14,873 nucleotides of DNA. It comes from Thermoleophilia bacterium (GTDB taxonomy: Bacteria > Actinomycetota > Thermoleophilia > Gaiellales > SKUG01). The stretch spans positions 1 through 14,873 of the forward strand of contig JAOPYS010000107.1 of NCBI GenBank assembly GCA_025964465.1, written 5' to 3'. This document shows positions 5,983 to 12,996 of this stretch, piece after piece (the first letter of the stretch is position 1; every line of letters begins with the position of its first letter). The translations under genes and the position numbers were made by a program. The notes beneath the pieces are model-generated. The model had not been told where the DNA came from and did not search any database. It saw only the letters and a list, made by a program, of their open reading frames with translations.

Positions 5983-7215
5983 TCACCCCGCGCCGAGGAA
6001 GCGCTCGATGTCGCCGAGGCTGGCCTTGGAGACCGCGGCGTCGCGGATCAGGTCGGCGAGCTTGGCGGTGCGTTCGGCCGGGAGGCCGCGGCCCGCGACG
6101 ATCGCCTCGGCGAGCCGGCGCGGCACGCGCGAGGAGTTCTCGCCCTGCAGCAGGTCGAGCGCCGTGGCCTTGCCGTCGGTGGTGCGGCGGTCGATGCCGG
6201 CGAGGCGCAGCAGCCCCTTCACCAGCTCCGGCCCGTCCGTGTAGCGACCCTTCGCCGTGGCGACCTGGTCGGCCGGGGGCTTGGGAAGGTGGTCGCGGTT
6301 CCACGCGGGCCAGTCCACCGCCTCGTGCTTCGTGTCGCGCGCGGGGCGTGCCGCGAGGGCTGGATCGCCACCCGCGCGCTTGATCGTGGAACTCACGTTG
6401 CCGGGGGCGAGCACCTCGGCGATCGCCTCCTCCATCACGCGCGTCCACTCCGGGTTCTCGACGTTGCGCGACGGCGAGATCGAGTGCTCGCTCTCGTGGA
6501 TGGCCGCGTGCCAGCTCCAGCGCGCCTGCTCGTCGCGGAATTTCACCGGCACCTTGGTCAGCTCGTCGCCGGGCTGCGTGCGGTAGAGCCCGATCGTCGC
6601 CAGCATGTCGCGCGACACGTCCGGCATCATCACGATGTTGCCGTTGCCGTTCCACGCGCCCGCGAAGCTCACGTCCGCGGCCTCGGTCTTGGTCAGCTCC
6701 TTCGTGGCCTCCCCGGCGACGATCCGGCGCAGGGCCGTGCGGATCTGCTCCGTGGTGGCGCCGGGGACCTGCGCCTTCGCGTCGGCGACGTCGCCCGCGC
6801 TCGGTTCGATGAGCTTGTCGAGGTCGACGCCGTCCTGCCGCTGGTTGGTGGCCCAGTTCAGGATGGAGACGCCCTTGGACGCGTGCTCGTCCGGGAGGAA
6901 CGTGATCGTCTTGAGGTCCTCGTGCCCCTCGTGCGCGTCCGCGACGGCCACGAAGCTGCGCACCGCGCCCTCGAACCGCTTGCCGGCCGGCGACGTCAGC
7001 AGGTCCGCGGCGGCCTTCGAATCCGCCACGATGCTCCGGGAGGAGGCGGGGCCCGATCCCTCGAGCCGCACGCGGATGGAGCGGTCGACCTCCGACTGCA
7101 CCGTGCCCTTCCCGATCCGTGCGACCTGGAACTCGTGGGGCAGGAGGGTGGCGGCCGAGAAGCGCTGCGGCGCCGGTGCGGCCGCGGTGGCGGCGGTGAT
7201 GGGGGAGAGCTGCAT
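5983..7215 (-). CDS. Putative HExxH zinc metalloprotease, unrecognised family
   Basis: Predicted 410 residues. The ATG at 7215-7213 is preferred because GGAGG lies 7 bases upstream; the frame continues to 7434 but encodes Arg/Pro-rich shadow-like sequence. The striking motif is HESEH at residues 240-244 (bases 6484-6498), followed 18-23 residues later by EEAIAE (262-267). Together they match the gluzincin plan, in which HExxH supplies two zinc-binding histidines and the catalytic Glu, and the Glu of an E-[GA]-x-A-E motif (here Glu263) supplies the third ligand. No signal peptide or membrane helix is evident, so it may be cytoplasmic or use another export route. The N-terminal 25 residues are Ala/Pro-rich. 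Substrate unknown. Its position directly upstream of an acyl-CoA dehydrogenase gene in a likely operon is unexplained. The protease call rests on one motif, while the gene itself is well supported. Confidence 0.75.
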   Translation of the reverse strand: MQLSPITAATAAAPAPQRFSAATLLPHEFQVARIGKGTVQSEVDRSIRVRLEGSGPASSRSIVADSKAAADLLTSPAGKRFEGAVRSFVAVADAHEGHEDLKTITFLPDEHASKGVSILNWATNQRQDGVDLDKLIEPSAGDVADAKAQVPGATTEQIRTALRRIVAGEATKELTKTEAADVSFAGAWNGNGNIVMMPDVSRDMLATIGLYRTQPGDELTKVPVKFRDEQARWSWHAAIHESEHSISPSRNVENPEWTRVMEEAIAEVLAPGNVSSTIKRAGGDPALAARPARDTKHEAVDWPAWNRDHLPKPPADQVATAKGRYTDGPELVKGLLRLAGIDRRTTDGKATALDLLQGENSSRVPRRLAEAIVAGRGLPAERTAKLADLIRDAAVSKASLGDIERFLGAG

Positions 7216-7256
7216 GCCTTCCCCTCCCCGGGCCACCGGGGCCGCGTTCGGGGGCG

Positions 7257-7280
7257 GCCGGCCCCGCGGCCGGGGCTGCC
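7257..7280 (-). repeat. GC-rich hairpin in the leader of the HExxH protein gene
   Basis: GCCCCG at 7261-7266 pairs with CGGGGC at 7271-7276 around a four-base loop. The stem extends outward imperfectly to 7257 and 7280. It lies 42-65 bases upstream of the HExxH start codon. The surrounding 7216-7506 region otherwise holds only the operator-like palindrome. Confidence 0.3.
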
Positions 7281-7415
7281 GTGCCCCACGGCCGACGGGG
7301 GCCAACGCGCCGATCCGACGCCCCGCCCCCGATCCTGCCGCGTTTCGTTCGTTCCGGCCCCGGAGAACATCGCTGCGGAGCTGTGGACTCGCGCGCGGCC
7401 GACCCGTCTGCAAAA

Positions 7416-7438
7416 GTATTGACTGACGGGTCAATCAA
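7416..7438. promoter_or_regulatory. TetR-type operator-like palindrome upstream of SCP2/acyl-CoA dehydrogenase genes
   Basis: TTGACTGACGGGTCAATCAA at 7419-7438 is a 20-base palindrome of the form TTGAnTGACnnGTCAnTCAA, with 8 of 10 half-site positions symmetrical. It is preceded by GTA, so it carries the string GTATTGACTG-N5-TCAAT found again ahead of the thiolase gene. It sits 69 bases before the SCP2 start codon and about 200 bases before the divergent HExxH gene, so it could act on both. TTGACT could double as a -35 box, but I see no convincing -10 box at the right distance. The palindrome style is typical of TetR-family repressors of fatty-acid genes; the regulator is not in this window. 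Confidence 0.6.
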
Positions 7439-7506
7439 CACCCGTCCACGGTACGTCGTGAATGGGCGTCGGCACCAGGCCGGGCCCCGAGGGAGAGGGA
7501 TTTTCG

Positions 7507-7833
7507 ATGACCGAGACGCAGACTGTCGCCGGCGTGATGCAGGAGATGGAGACCAAGTTCAAGTCGGACAAGGCCGTCGGCATCAACGCGACGTTCCAGT
7601 TCGACATCACCGGTGACGGTGGCGGCCAGTGGAACGCCGTGATCGAGGACGGCCAGGCCACCTTCAACGAGGGCGTCGCCGACTCGCCGACCGTGACCAT
7701 CACGGCCGCCGCCGACGACTGGATCCGCATCGTGAACGGCCAGCTCAACCCGCAGATGGCGTTCATGACCGGCAAGATCAAGGTGAAGGGCGACCTCGGG
7801 CTCGCCACGAAGCTCGGCACGCTGTTCCTCTAG
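7507..7833 (+). CDS. SCP2 sterol-binding domain protein
   Basis: 108 residues, a stand-alone SCP2 (sterol carrier protein 2) domain. The start at 7507 follows a GGGAGAGGGA ribosome binding site 6 bases upstream; an in-frame ATG at 7462 lacks one. Recognisable features are an N-terminal helix, the strand pattern around GQWNAVIEDGQATF, a middle DSPTVTITAAADDWIRIVNG segment, and the C-terminal GKIKVKGDLGLATKLGTLF stretch that is highly characteristic of the domain. SCP2 domains form a hydrophobic pocket for lipids or acyl-CoA. A soluble lipid or acyl-CoA carrier serving the beta-oxidation enzymes is inferred. It lies 131 bases before an acyl-CoA dehydrogenase gene and 69 bases after the operator-like palindrome. 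Confidence 0.9.
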   Translation: MTETQTVAGVMQEMETKFKSDKAVGINATFQFDITGDGGGQWNAVIEDGQATFNEGVADSPTVTITAAADDWIRIVNGQLNPQMAFMTGKIKVKGDLGLATKLGTLFL

Positions 7834-7845
7834 GAACCGTGCCGC

Positions 7846-7899
7846 GTCGACCGCGGTGTCGGACCGGTCCGCGAGGGCCAGACGACACCGCGCGTCGAC
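7846..7899 (+). repeat. Long stem-loop between the SCP2 and acyl-CoA dehydrogenase genes
   Basis: Arms 7846-7860 (GTCGACCGCGGTGTC) and 7884-7899 (GACACCGCGCGTCGAC) pair over 15 bases with a single bulged base. The 23-base loop contains its own palindrome, GGACCGGTCC, at 7861-7870. It starts 12 bases after the SCP2 stop codon and is not followed by a T-tract. It is more likely an RNA-stabilising or processing structure, or a partial terminator, than a full terminator. Confidence 0.5.
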
Positions 7900-7964
7900 A
7901 CCCGTCAACAACCCCCCCCGCCGCCGCGCACGGACGTGCCGGCAGTCGCACGAGAGGACCCACA

Positions 7965-9158
7965 GTGGCAGTGGCTACCAGCACCGGCGTGTCGTTCGAG
8001 CTCACCGAGGACCAGAAGGCCATCCGCGAGGCGGCCCACGAGTTCGCCGAGAAGGAGATCCGCCCCGTCGCCGCGGAGGCGGACCAGCAGAGCAAGCTCC
8101 CCATCGAGGTGCTGCGCACCGGGTGGGAGAGCGGCCTGATGAACCTGCACGTGCCCGAGGAGTTCGGCGGGGCCGGGCTCGGCGGCATGGACGGCGTGCT
8201 CGTCATGGAGGAGCTCGCGTGGGGCTGCTCCGGCATCGCGACGTCCATGGAGGCCAACGGCCTCGGGGCGGCTCCCGTCTCCATCGCCGGCACCCAGTCG
8301 CAGAAGGAGAAGTACCTCGGCATGCTGACCGAGCGGTTCGCCTTCAGCGCGTTCGGGCTCACCGAGCCGGGCGCGGGCTCGGACGTGTCCGGCATCCAGA
8401 CGACGGCGACGCTGAGCGAGGACGGCACGCACTACGTCCTCAACGGCTCCAAGACCTTCATCACCAACGCCGAGCTGGCGGACTGGATCACCGTCTTCGC
8501 GATGACGGACAAGTCGGCGGGCCACCGCGGGCTGTCGGCCTTCATCGTCGACGTGAAGCAGGCCGACGGCACGCCCGTGCCCGGGTTCACGTGCGAGGGG
8601 CACATGGACAAGCTCGGCCAGCGCGCCAGTCCCACCAACGCCATCGCGTTCATGGACGTGAAGGTGCCGGTGGAGAACCGCCTCGGCGAGGAGGGCGAGG
8701 GCTTCAAGATCGCCATGAAGACGCTCGACGCGACCCGACCGGGCGTGGGTGCGATGGCGACGGGCGTGGCGCGAGCGGCGCTCGAGTACGCCATGGAGTA
8801 CGCCACCCAGCGCGTCCAGTTCGGCATGCCGATCGCGATGAACCAGGGCGTCAACTTCCTGATCGCCGACATGGCCACCAACATCGAGGCGGCGCGGCTG
8901 CTGACGTGGCAGGGCGCGTGGTTGCACGACCAGGGCCAGCGCGCGACGCTGCAGAGCTCGCACGCGAAGCGGTTCGCCGCGGACTCGTGCATGGCTGCAA
9001 CGACGGACGCGGTGCAGATCTTCGGTGGCTACGGCTACACGAAGGAGTACCCGGTCGAGAAGCTCATGCGGGATGCCAAGATCTTCCAGATCTACGAGGG
9101 CACGTCGCAGATCCAGCGCCTGGTGATCGCCAAGGAGCTGATGATGCCCCGCTCGTGA
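7965..9158 (+). CDS. Acyl-CoA dehydrogenase (FAD-dependent), second copy
   Basis: 397 residues from a GTG at 7965 with GAGAGG 7 bases upstream. The frame is open further upstream through the SCP2 gene but that part is a shadow. It carries the family signature AFGLTEPGAGSD at 129-140, a middle beta domain, and the C-terminal QIFGGYGYTKEYPVEKLMRD and YEGTSQIQR segments. Glu378 is in the catalytic-base position of the medium/short-chain enzymes. It catalyses acyl-CoA to enoyl-CoA oxidation with electron transfer to ETF. It follows the SCP2 gene and ends before a strong terminator hairpin, so these two genes form one unit. It looks closer to typical medium/short-chain enzymes than the 4740-5957 copy, and chain-length specificity is not predictable here. 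Confidence 0.96.
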   Translation: MAVATSTGVSFELTEDQKAIREAAHEFAEKEIRPVAAEADQQSKLPIEVLRTGWESGLMNLHVPEEFGGAGLGGMDGVLVMEELAWGCSGIATSMEANGLGAAPVSIAGTQSQKEKYLGMLTERFAFSAFGLTEPGAGSDVSGIQTTATLSEDGTHYVLNGSKTFITNAELADWITVFAMTDKSAGHRGLSAFIVDVKQADGTPVPGFTCEGHMDKLGQRASPTNAIAFMDVKVPVENRLGEEGEGFKIAMKTLDATRPGVGAMATGVARAALEYAMEYATQRVQFGMPIAMNQGVNFLIADMATNIEAARLLTWQGAWLHDQGQRATLQSSHAKRFAADSCMAATTDAVQIFGGYGYTKEYPVEKLMRDAKIFQIYEGTSQIQRLVIAKELMMPRS

Positions 9159-9194
9159 CCCACGCGGTGCGAGCGACATCCGAGACGAATCGAT

Positions 9195-9223
9195 CGAGCG
9201 CCCGGCCCCGTGCCGGGCGCTCG
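9195..9223 (+). terminator. Strong hairpin terminator after the acyl-CoA dehydrogenase gene
   Basis: CGAGCGCCCGGC and GCCGGGCGCTCG form a perfect 12-base-pair stem around the 5-base loop CCCGT. It lies 36 bases after the acyl-CoA dehydrogenase stop codon and 22 bases before the response regulator start codon. The downstream sequence (TCGTTCGGG) has few Ts, as is common in very GC-rich genomes. Confidence 0.7.
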
Positions 9224-9244
9224 TCGTTCGGGTAGGGGTGCCAC

Positions 9245-9949
9245 ATGCGCGTGCTGGTGGTCGATGACGACGAGGACATCCGGGTGTCGCTTCGTCGTGC
9301 CCTGGCGCTCGACGGGCACGACGCCGTGCTCGTCGGCGACGCCGAGGCGGCGCTCGAGCTGCTGCGCCGCGACGCCGGGGTCGAGGTGGTCGTGCTCGAC
9401 CGCGGCCTGCCCGGGATCGACGGGTTGGAGGCGTGTCGGCGCATCCGCGCCGCGGGGCTCGACGTCGCCGTGCTGATGGTGACCGCGCTGGGGGCGGTGC
9501 GCGACCGCGTCGACGGACTCGACGCGGGCGCCGACGACTACCTGGTCAAGCCGTTCGACATCGACGAGCTGCTCGCGCGCGTGCGCGCGATCGCGCGACG
9601 CCGGGCGAGCCCGGGGCCGGCGGCGGCACCCGATGCGGACGCGGATGCGCCGGTGCGGGTGGGCGACCTCGTGGTCGACCCGGCCCGCTGGTCAGCGCGC
9701 CGCGGGGAGCGCCAGCTGGAGCTGACGCGCACCGAGTTCCGCCTGCTCGAGGTGCTCGCGCGCAGCGCGGGTCGCGTGGTCGGCCGCAGCGAGCTCATGC
9801 AGGGCGTGTGGGACTACGACTTCGGGACCTCCTCCTCGAACCTCGACGTCTACGTCTCCTACGTTCGCCGCAAGCTCGAGGCGGACGGCGAGCCGCGGCT
9901 GCTGCACACCGTGCGCGGCGTGGGCTACACGCTGCGGGTGCCGGCGTGA
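9245..9949 (+). CDS. OmpR/PhoB-family response regulator
   Basis: 234 residues. An N-terminal receiver domain (about 1-118) carries the acidic pair near residues 7-9 (VVDDDED), the phospho-acceptor Asp52 in VVVLDRGLPGIDG, Thr80 in MVTA and Lys102 in YLVKPF. A linker rich in Pro, Ala and Asp (about 121-136) leads to a C-terminal winged-helix DNA-binding domain (about 138-234), with the conserved LTRTEFRLLEVLARSAGRVVGR stretch and a final HTVRGVGYTLR segment. It is therefore a transcription regulator activated by phosphorylation. The ATG follows a GTAGGGG ribosome binding site. Its stop overlaps the start of the kinase gene, so the pair is translationally coupled. A likely target is the gene at 11366, which has OmpR-type direct repeats upstream. 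Confidence 0.96.
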   Translation: MRVLVVDDDEDIRVSLRRALALDGHDAVLVGDAEAALELLRRDAGVEVVVLDRGLPGIDGLEACRRIRAAGLDVAVLMVTALGAVRDRVDGLDAGADDYLVKPFDIDELLARVRAIARRRASPGPAAAPDADADAPVRVGDLVVDPARWSARRGERQLELTRTEFRLLEVLARSAGRVVGRSELMQGVWDYDFGTSSSNLDVYVSYVRRKLEADGEPRLLHTVRGVGYTLRVPA

Positions 9950-11268
9950 CCACGCGGGTCCGCTTCGCACTCTGGGCCGCGGTCGCGAGCGTCGTCGCGG
10001 TGCTCGTGGCCGGGCTGGTCGCCGCCGCACGGGTGGACACCTCGATCGACGGGTTCGTGGACGCCCGGCTCGACGCCGTGGTGGCGGCGGCGAGCGGCCG
10101 AGGCGCGGGTCGGGCCTGCGACGTTGCGAGCGCGGCGTCCGGCGCAGCGGACCGCGCGGTCTCGGTGCTCGCGCGTTCCGGGGCGGAGGAGTGCCGGTCG
10201 CGCCCGGCCGCGCCGTCGCCCCGTGCGCTGGGTGCGCGAAGCTCCGACGACGCTCCCGTGCGTCGCACCCGCTCCGTCGGCGGCGTCCCCTGGCGCGTGG
10301 TGGAGGCACGGCTCGACGACGGGCGCCTCGTCGTGGTGGCCGACGTGGTTGAGGCGAGCGAGCAGGCCAAGGGCGACGCGAGCCGCGCCATCCTGCTGGC
10401 GATGGTGGCGGGCAGCATCATCGCGACGGCGATCGGCGCCATCGCCGCGGCGCCGGCCACCCGCCGCATCGATCGGTTGCTCGAGCGCATCGCTGTGGCG
10501 GGTCGGGACCCGTCCGGCGAGGCACGCGTCGGCCGCGTGGGCGGACGCGACCTCGACGCCGCGGCGGGCTCCTTCGACGCGCTCCTCGACGACCTGCGCA
10601 GCGCGGACGCCGCGCAGCGCCGCCTCTTCGCCGACGCGGCGCACGAGCTGCGCACGCCACTCACCAGCATCCGCACCAACGCGCAGCTGCTGGAGCGCGA
10701 CCCGTCGCTCGCCGGCGAGGCACGCGACATCGCGTCGCGCATCGCCCGCCAGGGGGAGGGCGTCGCGCGGCTCGTCTCCGGGCTGGTGGACTTCGCCTCC
10801 GTCGGCGCGTGGTCGCAGCGCGGCGACGAGCCGGTCGCCCTCGCCCCGCTCGTGGAGCACGCGGCCGACCGCGCGAGGTCGCGCTGGCCCGACGCCCGGG
10901 TGGAGGTCGAGGTGGACGCGACGCACGCCCGCGTCGATGCCGACCTCGTGGCGCGGGCGATCGGCAACCTCCTCGACAACGCGATCGTGCACGGGGGTGC
11001 CGACGGGGGTGTCGCGACCGTGCGCGTCGAGCTGCGCGACGGCGTGGTGGCGGTGGAGGACGACGGCGCGGGCTTCAGCGAGGAGCGAGCCCGCGAGGCC
11101 TTCTCGCCCTTCGCCGGCAGCCACTCGCCCGCCAGCGCCGGGAGCGGCCTGGGCCTCGCCTTCGTGGACCACGTCGCGCGCGCACACGGCGGCGAGCTGC
11201 GGATCGTCAGCCTCGCCGCACCCACCCGACTCGAGCTGCGACTTGACGCGGGGGCCGACCCCGCGTGA
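9946..11268 (+). CDS. Sensor histidine kinase, partner of the upstream regulator
   Basis: 440 residues from a GTG at 9946 that overlaps the response-regulator stop (GTGA). Two membrane helices at about 7-28 and 148-168 bracket an extracytoplasmic sensor region of some 120 residues with two cysteines (58 and 83) that could form a disulfide. A HAMP-like linker (about 170-222) follows. The phospho-acceptor His233 lies in ADAAHELRTPLTSIRTN, and the ATP-binding domain shows an N box (GNLLDNAIVHG, 340-350), a G1 box (EDDGAGF) and a G2 box (GSGLGLAFV). All catalytic motifs are intact. The signal sensed is unknown. It belongs to the EnvZ/PhoR-like class by domain order. Confidence 0.96.
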   Translation: MTTRVRFALWAAVASVVAVLVAGLVAAARVDTSIDGFVDARLDAVVAAASGRGAGRACDVASAASGAADRAVSVLARSGAEECRSRPAAPSPRALGARSSDDAPVRRTRSVGGVPWRVVEARLDDGRLVVVADVVEASEQAKGDASRAILLAMVAGSIIATAIGAIAAAPATRRIDRLLERIAVAGRDPSGEARVGRVGGRDLDAAAGSFDALLDDLRSADAAQRRLFADAAHELRTPLTSIRTNAQLLERDPSLAGEARDIASRIARQGEGVARLVSGLVDFASVGAWSQRGDEPVALAPLVEHAADRARSRWPDARVEVEVDATHARVDADLVARAIGNLLDNAIVHGGADGGVATVRVELRDGVVAVEDDGAGFSEERAREAFSPFAGSHSPASAGSGLGLAFVDHVARAHGGELRIVSLAAPTRLELRLDAGADPA

Positions 11269-11272
11269 AGCG

Positions 11273-11301
11273 TTCTCGGACGATTCTCGGGTTCGCCTCG
11301 G
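11273..11301 (+). promoter_or_regulatory. OmpR-family binding site candidate: three 7-base direct repeats
   Basis: TTCTCGG at 11273-11279 and again at 11284-11290, then GCCTCGG (5 of 7 matching) at 11295-11301, all with an exact 11-base period (7 plus 4). This is the geometry at which OmpR/PhoB-type dimers bind on one face of the helix. The site begins 4 bases after the kinase stop and ends 64 bases before the start of the membrane-protein gene. Confidence 0.5.
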
Positions 11302-11365
11302 GCAGCGCCAAGGCGGCGGGACGACAGTCGAGGGGAACGATCCGCCCCGCCCGAGGAGCCCGCGC

Positions 11366-12874
11366 ATGACCGATCCCGCCGTCACCCCCGCACCGCCGAG
11401 CCCAGCCGCCCCCACGGAGCGCGCCGGCCACGGCCACCTGCTGCTGCTCGTGCGGGCCACCCTGCTCGTGGTGGCACTCGTCGTCGCCTGGCTCGCCATC
11501 GGCTGGTGGTGGACGACAGGGATGGAGGACGATGCGCTGTTCGAGGCGGGGCGTCTCGCCGTCACGGTCGGGTTCGCCGCGCTGTCGGCGCTGTGGATCG
11601 CATCGCTGCGCGTGCAGGCCCTGCGTCGTGGGCTCGCGCCGTTCGAGGCGGGCATCGTCGTCGGCGCAGCCGTCTTCGCCGCGGGCCAGCGCGGCACCGA
11701 GGTGGACAACATCGGTGACGCGGCCATCGTGGCGACCTTCGTCGGCGTCGGCGCCGCGCTCGCCGTGGCCTTCGTCGCCCTGCTGCTCGTGCACCGCCGC
11801 AGCGCCCCGGCGTGGTGCGCAGGCGTGATGGCCGTGGCGGCCGCGCTCGGCATCGCACTGCCTGCGCTCGCCGACCACCTGACGGCGAACCCGGGTGAGT
11901 TCAACGTCTCGCAGGACGAGGTCTCGTACCGCGAATCCCTCGCCATCGCCACCGTGACCGACGACGGGTACGTCCGCCTCGGGGGTGGCCTCGGCCCCGA
12001 CAGCTTCGTCGGCCCCGACCCGACGGGTGGCCCCGTGGCACTGGCGACCCCGGTCGACCCCGAGCTCATCGACACGACCCTGCCGACCGGCGAGGCCACC
12101 ACGTTCGACCCCGCCACGGGCGGGCCGGCACCCGCCTTCCCGGCCGGGCCGGACGCAGGTTCGGGGGTGCTGCTCCTCGCCGACGACGCCGGGCACCTCC
12201 AGCTGCGCGTGCCGGCCACGCTGGGAGCACCCGGCGCGCACCTGCGGCTCGAGCTGCGGCGCGGCAGCTGCTCCGACGCCGAGGTCGGGGTCGCCGCCAC
12301 CGTGTCCCCCGTCGTGTGGCGGACCACGGTCGCCGGCGGCGTCGCGCACCGCCTTGCGGTGCCGGGGCTCACGCTCGGGGACATCGCGCTGCACGAGCGC
12401 CTGCACGCCGTCGCCGGCACCGGCGCGCCGCTCGCCGCGGTGCACTGCACCGACCTCGTGACGCTGGAGTCGATCGCCCTCGCCCGCAACGGCGGTACGC
12501 GGTTCGCCGAGCAGTGCGTGCGGCCGCTCCACCTCGAGCCCGGGCAGCGCTCCGGCCTCACCGCGGCGTCGTTCCAGGACCCGCGCTGCGCGACGCAGCT
12601 GCACCGGCTCGGGCGCCTCGCCACGTCGGCGCTCGTGCCCGACCGCACGAAGGCGGACGTCGAGCGCTGCATCGGCGACTCCGAGGGTGGCAACGCCGCC
12701 GTGCGCGCCCTGCAGGGCGGGGGTGTCAGCGTCGAGCTGCGCGACCCGGCGAAGGGCGTCGTGGGCGAACGATTCTCCACCTGCACGACCCCCGATGCCG
12801 TCGCGTCGGTCCAGCCCGACCCGGAGTACGACACGGCGGCGGAGCGCGCCGCGGTCGCGGCGAAGCTGCGGTGA
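11366..12874 (+). CDS. Membrane protein with six-cysteine extracytoplasmic domain, unknown function
   Basis: 502 residues from an ATG at 11366 with AGGAG 8 bases upstream. A Pro-rich cytoplasmic tail (1-20) is followed by about five hydrophobic segments (roughly 24-48, 64-82, 92-106, 118-143 and 149-170). The remaining 330 residues are probably outside the cell membrane, assuming an odd number of helices. They contain six cysteines (302, 361, 384, 408, 435, 473), a number that fits three disulfides. The region also has a Gly/Pro/Asp-rich stretch (about 205-265) and beta-rich segments. I do not recognise a family. It follows the two-component genes by 97 bases in the same direction, with candidate response-regulator binding repeats in the gap, so a target of or partner to that system is inferred. 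Confidence 0.85.
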   Translation: MTDPAVTPAPPSPAAPTERAGHGHLLLLVRATLLVVALVVAWLAIGWWWTTGMEDDALFEAGRLAVTVGFAALSALWIASLRVQALRRGLAPFEAGIVVGAAVFAAGQRGTEVDNIGDAAIVATFVGVGAALAVAFVALLLVHRRSAPAWCAGVMAVAAALGIALPALADHLTANPGEFNVSQDEVSYRESLAIATVTDDGYVRLGGGLGPDSFVGPDPTGGPVALATPVDPELIDTTLPTGEATTFDPATGGPAPAFPAGPDAGSGVLLLADDAGHLQLRVPATLGAPGAHLRLELRRGSCSDAEVGVAATVSPVVWRTTVAGGVAHRLAVPGLTLGDIALHERLHAVAGTGAPLAAVHCTDLVTLESIALARNGGTRFAEQCVRPLHLEPGQRSGLTAASFQDPRCATQLHRLGRLATSALVPDRTKADVERCIGDSEGGNAAVRALQGGGVSVELRDPAKGVVGERFSTCTTPDAVASVQPDPEYDTAAERAAVAAKLR

Positions 12875-12928
12875 CGTTCGCGTCCACGGCCAACGGGTAG
12901 GGATCGCACTGGCGGTGCCGGCGACGGC

Positions 12929-12948
12929 GTATTGACTGCTCGATCAAT
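12929..12948. promoter_or_regulatory. Second copy of the operator-like box, upstream of the thiolase gene
   Basis: GTATTGACTG at 12929-12938 is followed after 5 bases by TCAAT at 12944-12948. Sequence and spacing are identical to the box at 7416-7435. The symmetry is poorer here (ATTGA-N8-TCAAT). It lies 49 bases before the thiolase start codon. TTGACT may serve as a -35 box, though no good -10 box is seen 17 bases on. Confidence 0.5.
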
Positions 12949-12996
12949 TACGATGTGCGCGACGCACGTCACCCACTGCGAGGAGCGAGGTTCCCC

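Noticed and set aside
4413..6383. Long plus-strand open frame opposite the first acyl-CoA dehydrogenase and the lipoprotein start
   Set aside because: Antisense shadow of well-recognised minus-strand genes; composition is not protein-like.
7912..7919. Run of eight C bases upstream of the second acyl-CoA dehydrogenase as a phase-variation tract
   Set aside because: It is outside the coding region and the ribosome binding site, short for slippage control, and not unusual in DNA this GC-rich.
7629..7964. Fusion of upstream sequence to the second acyl-CoA dehydrogenase
   Set aside because: The frame is open but out of phase with the SCP2 gene it overlaps and is Arg-rich; the GTG at 7965 has its own ribosome binding site and starts where the family normally starts.
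12955..12967. GTGCG-CGA-CGCAC inverted repeat downstream of the second operator box
   Set aside because: Five-base arms around three bases are expected by chance at this base composition, and it has no counterpart at the first operator.
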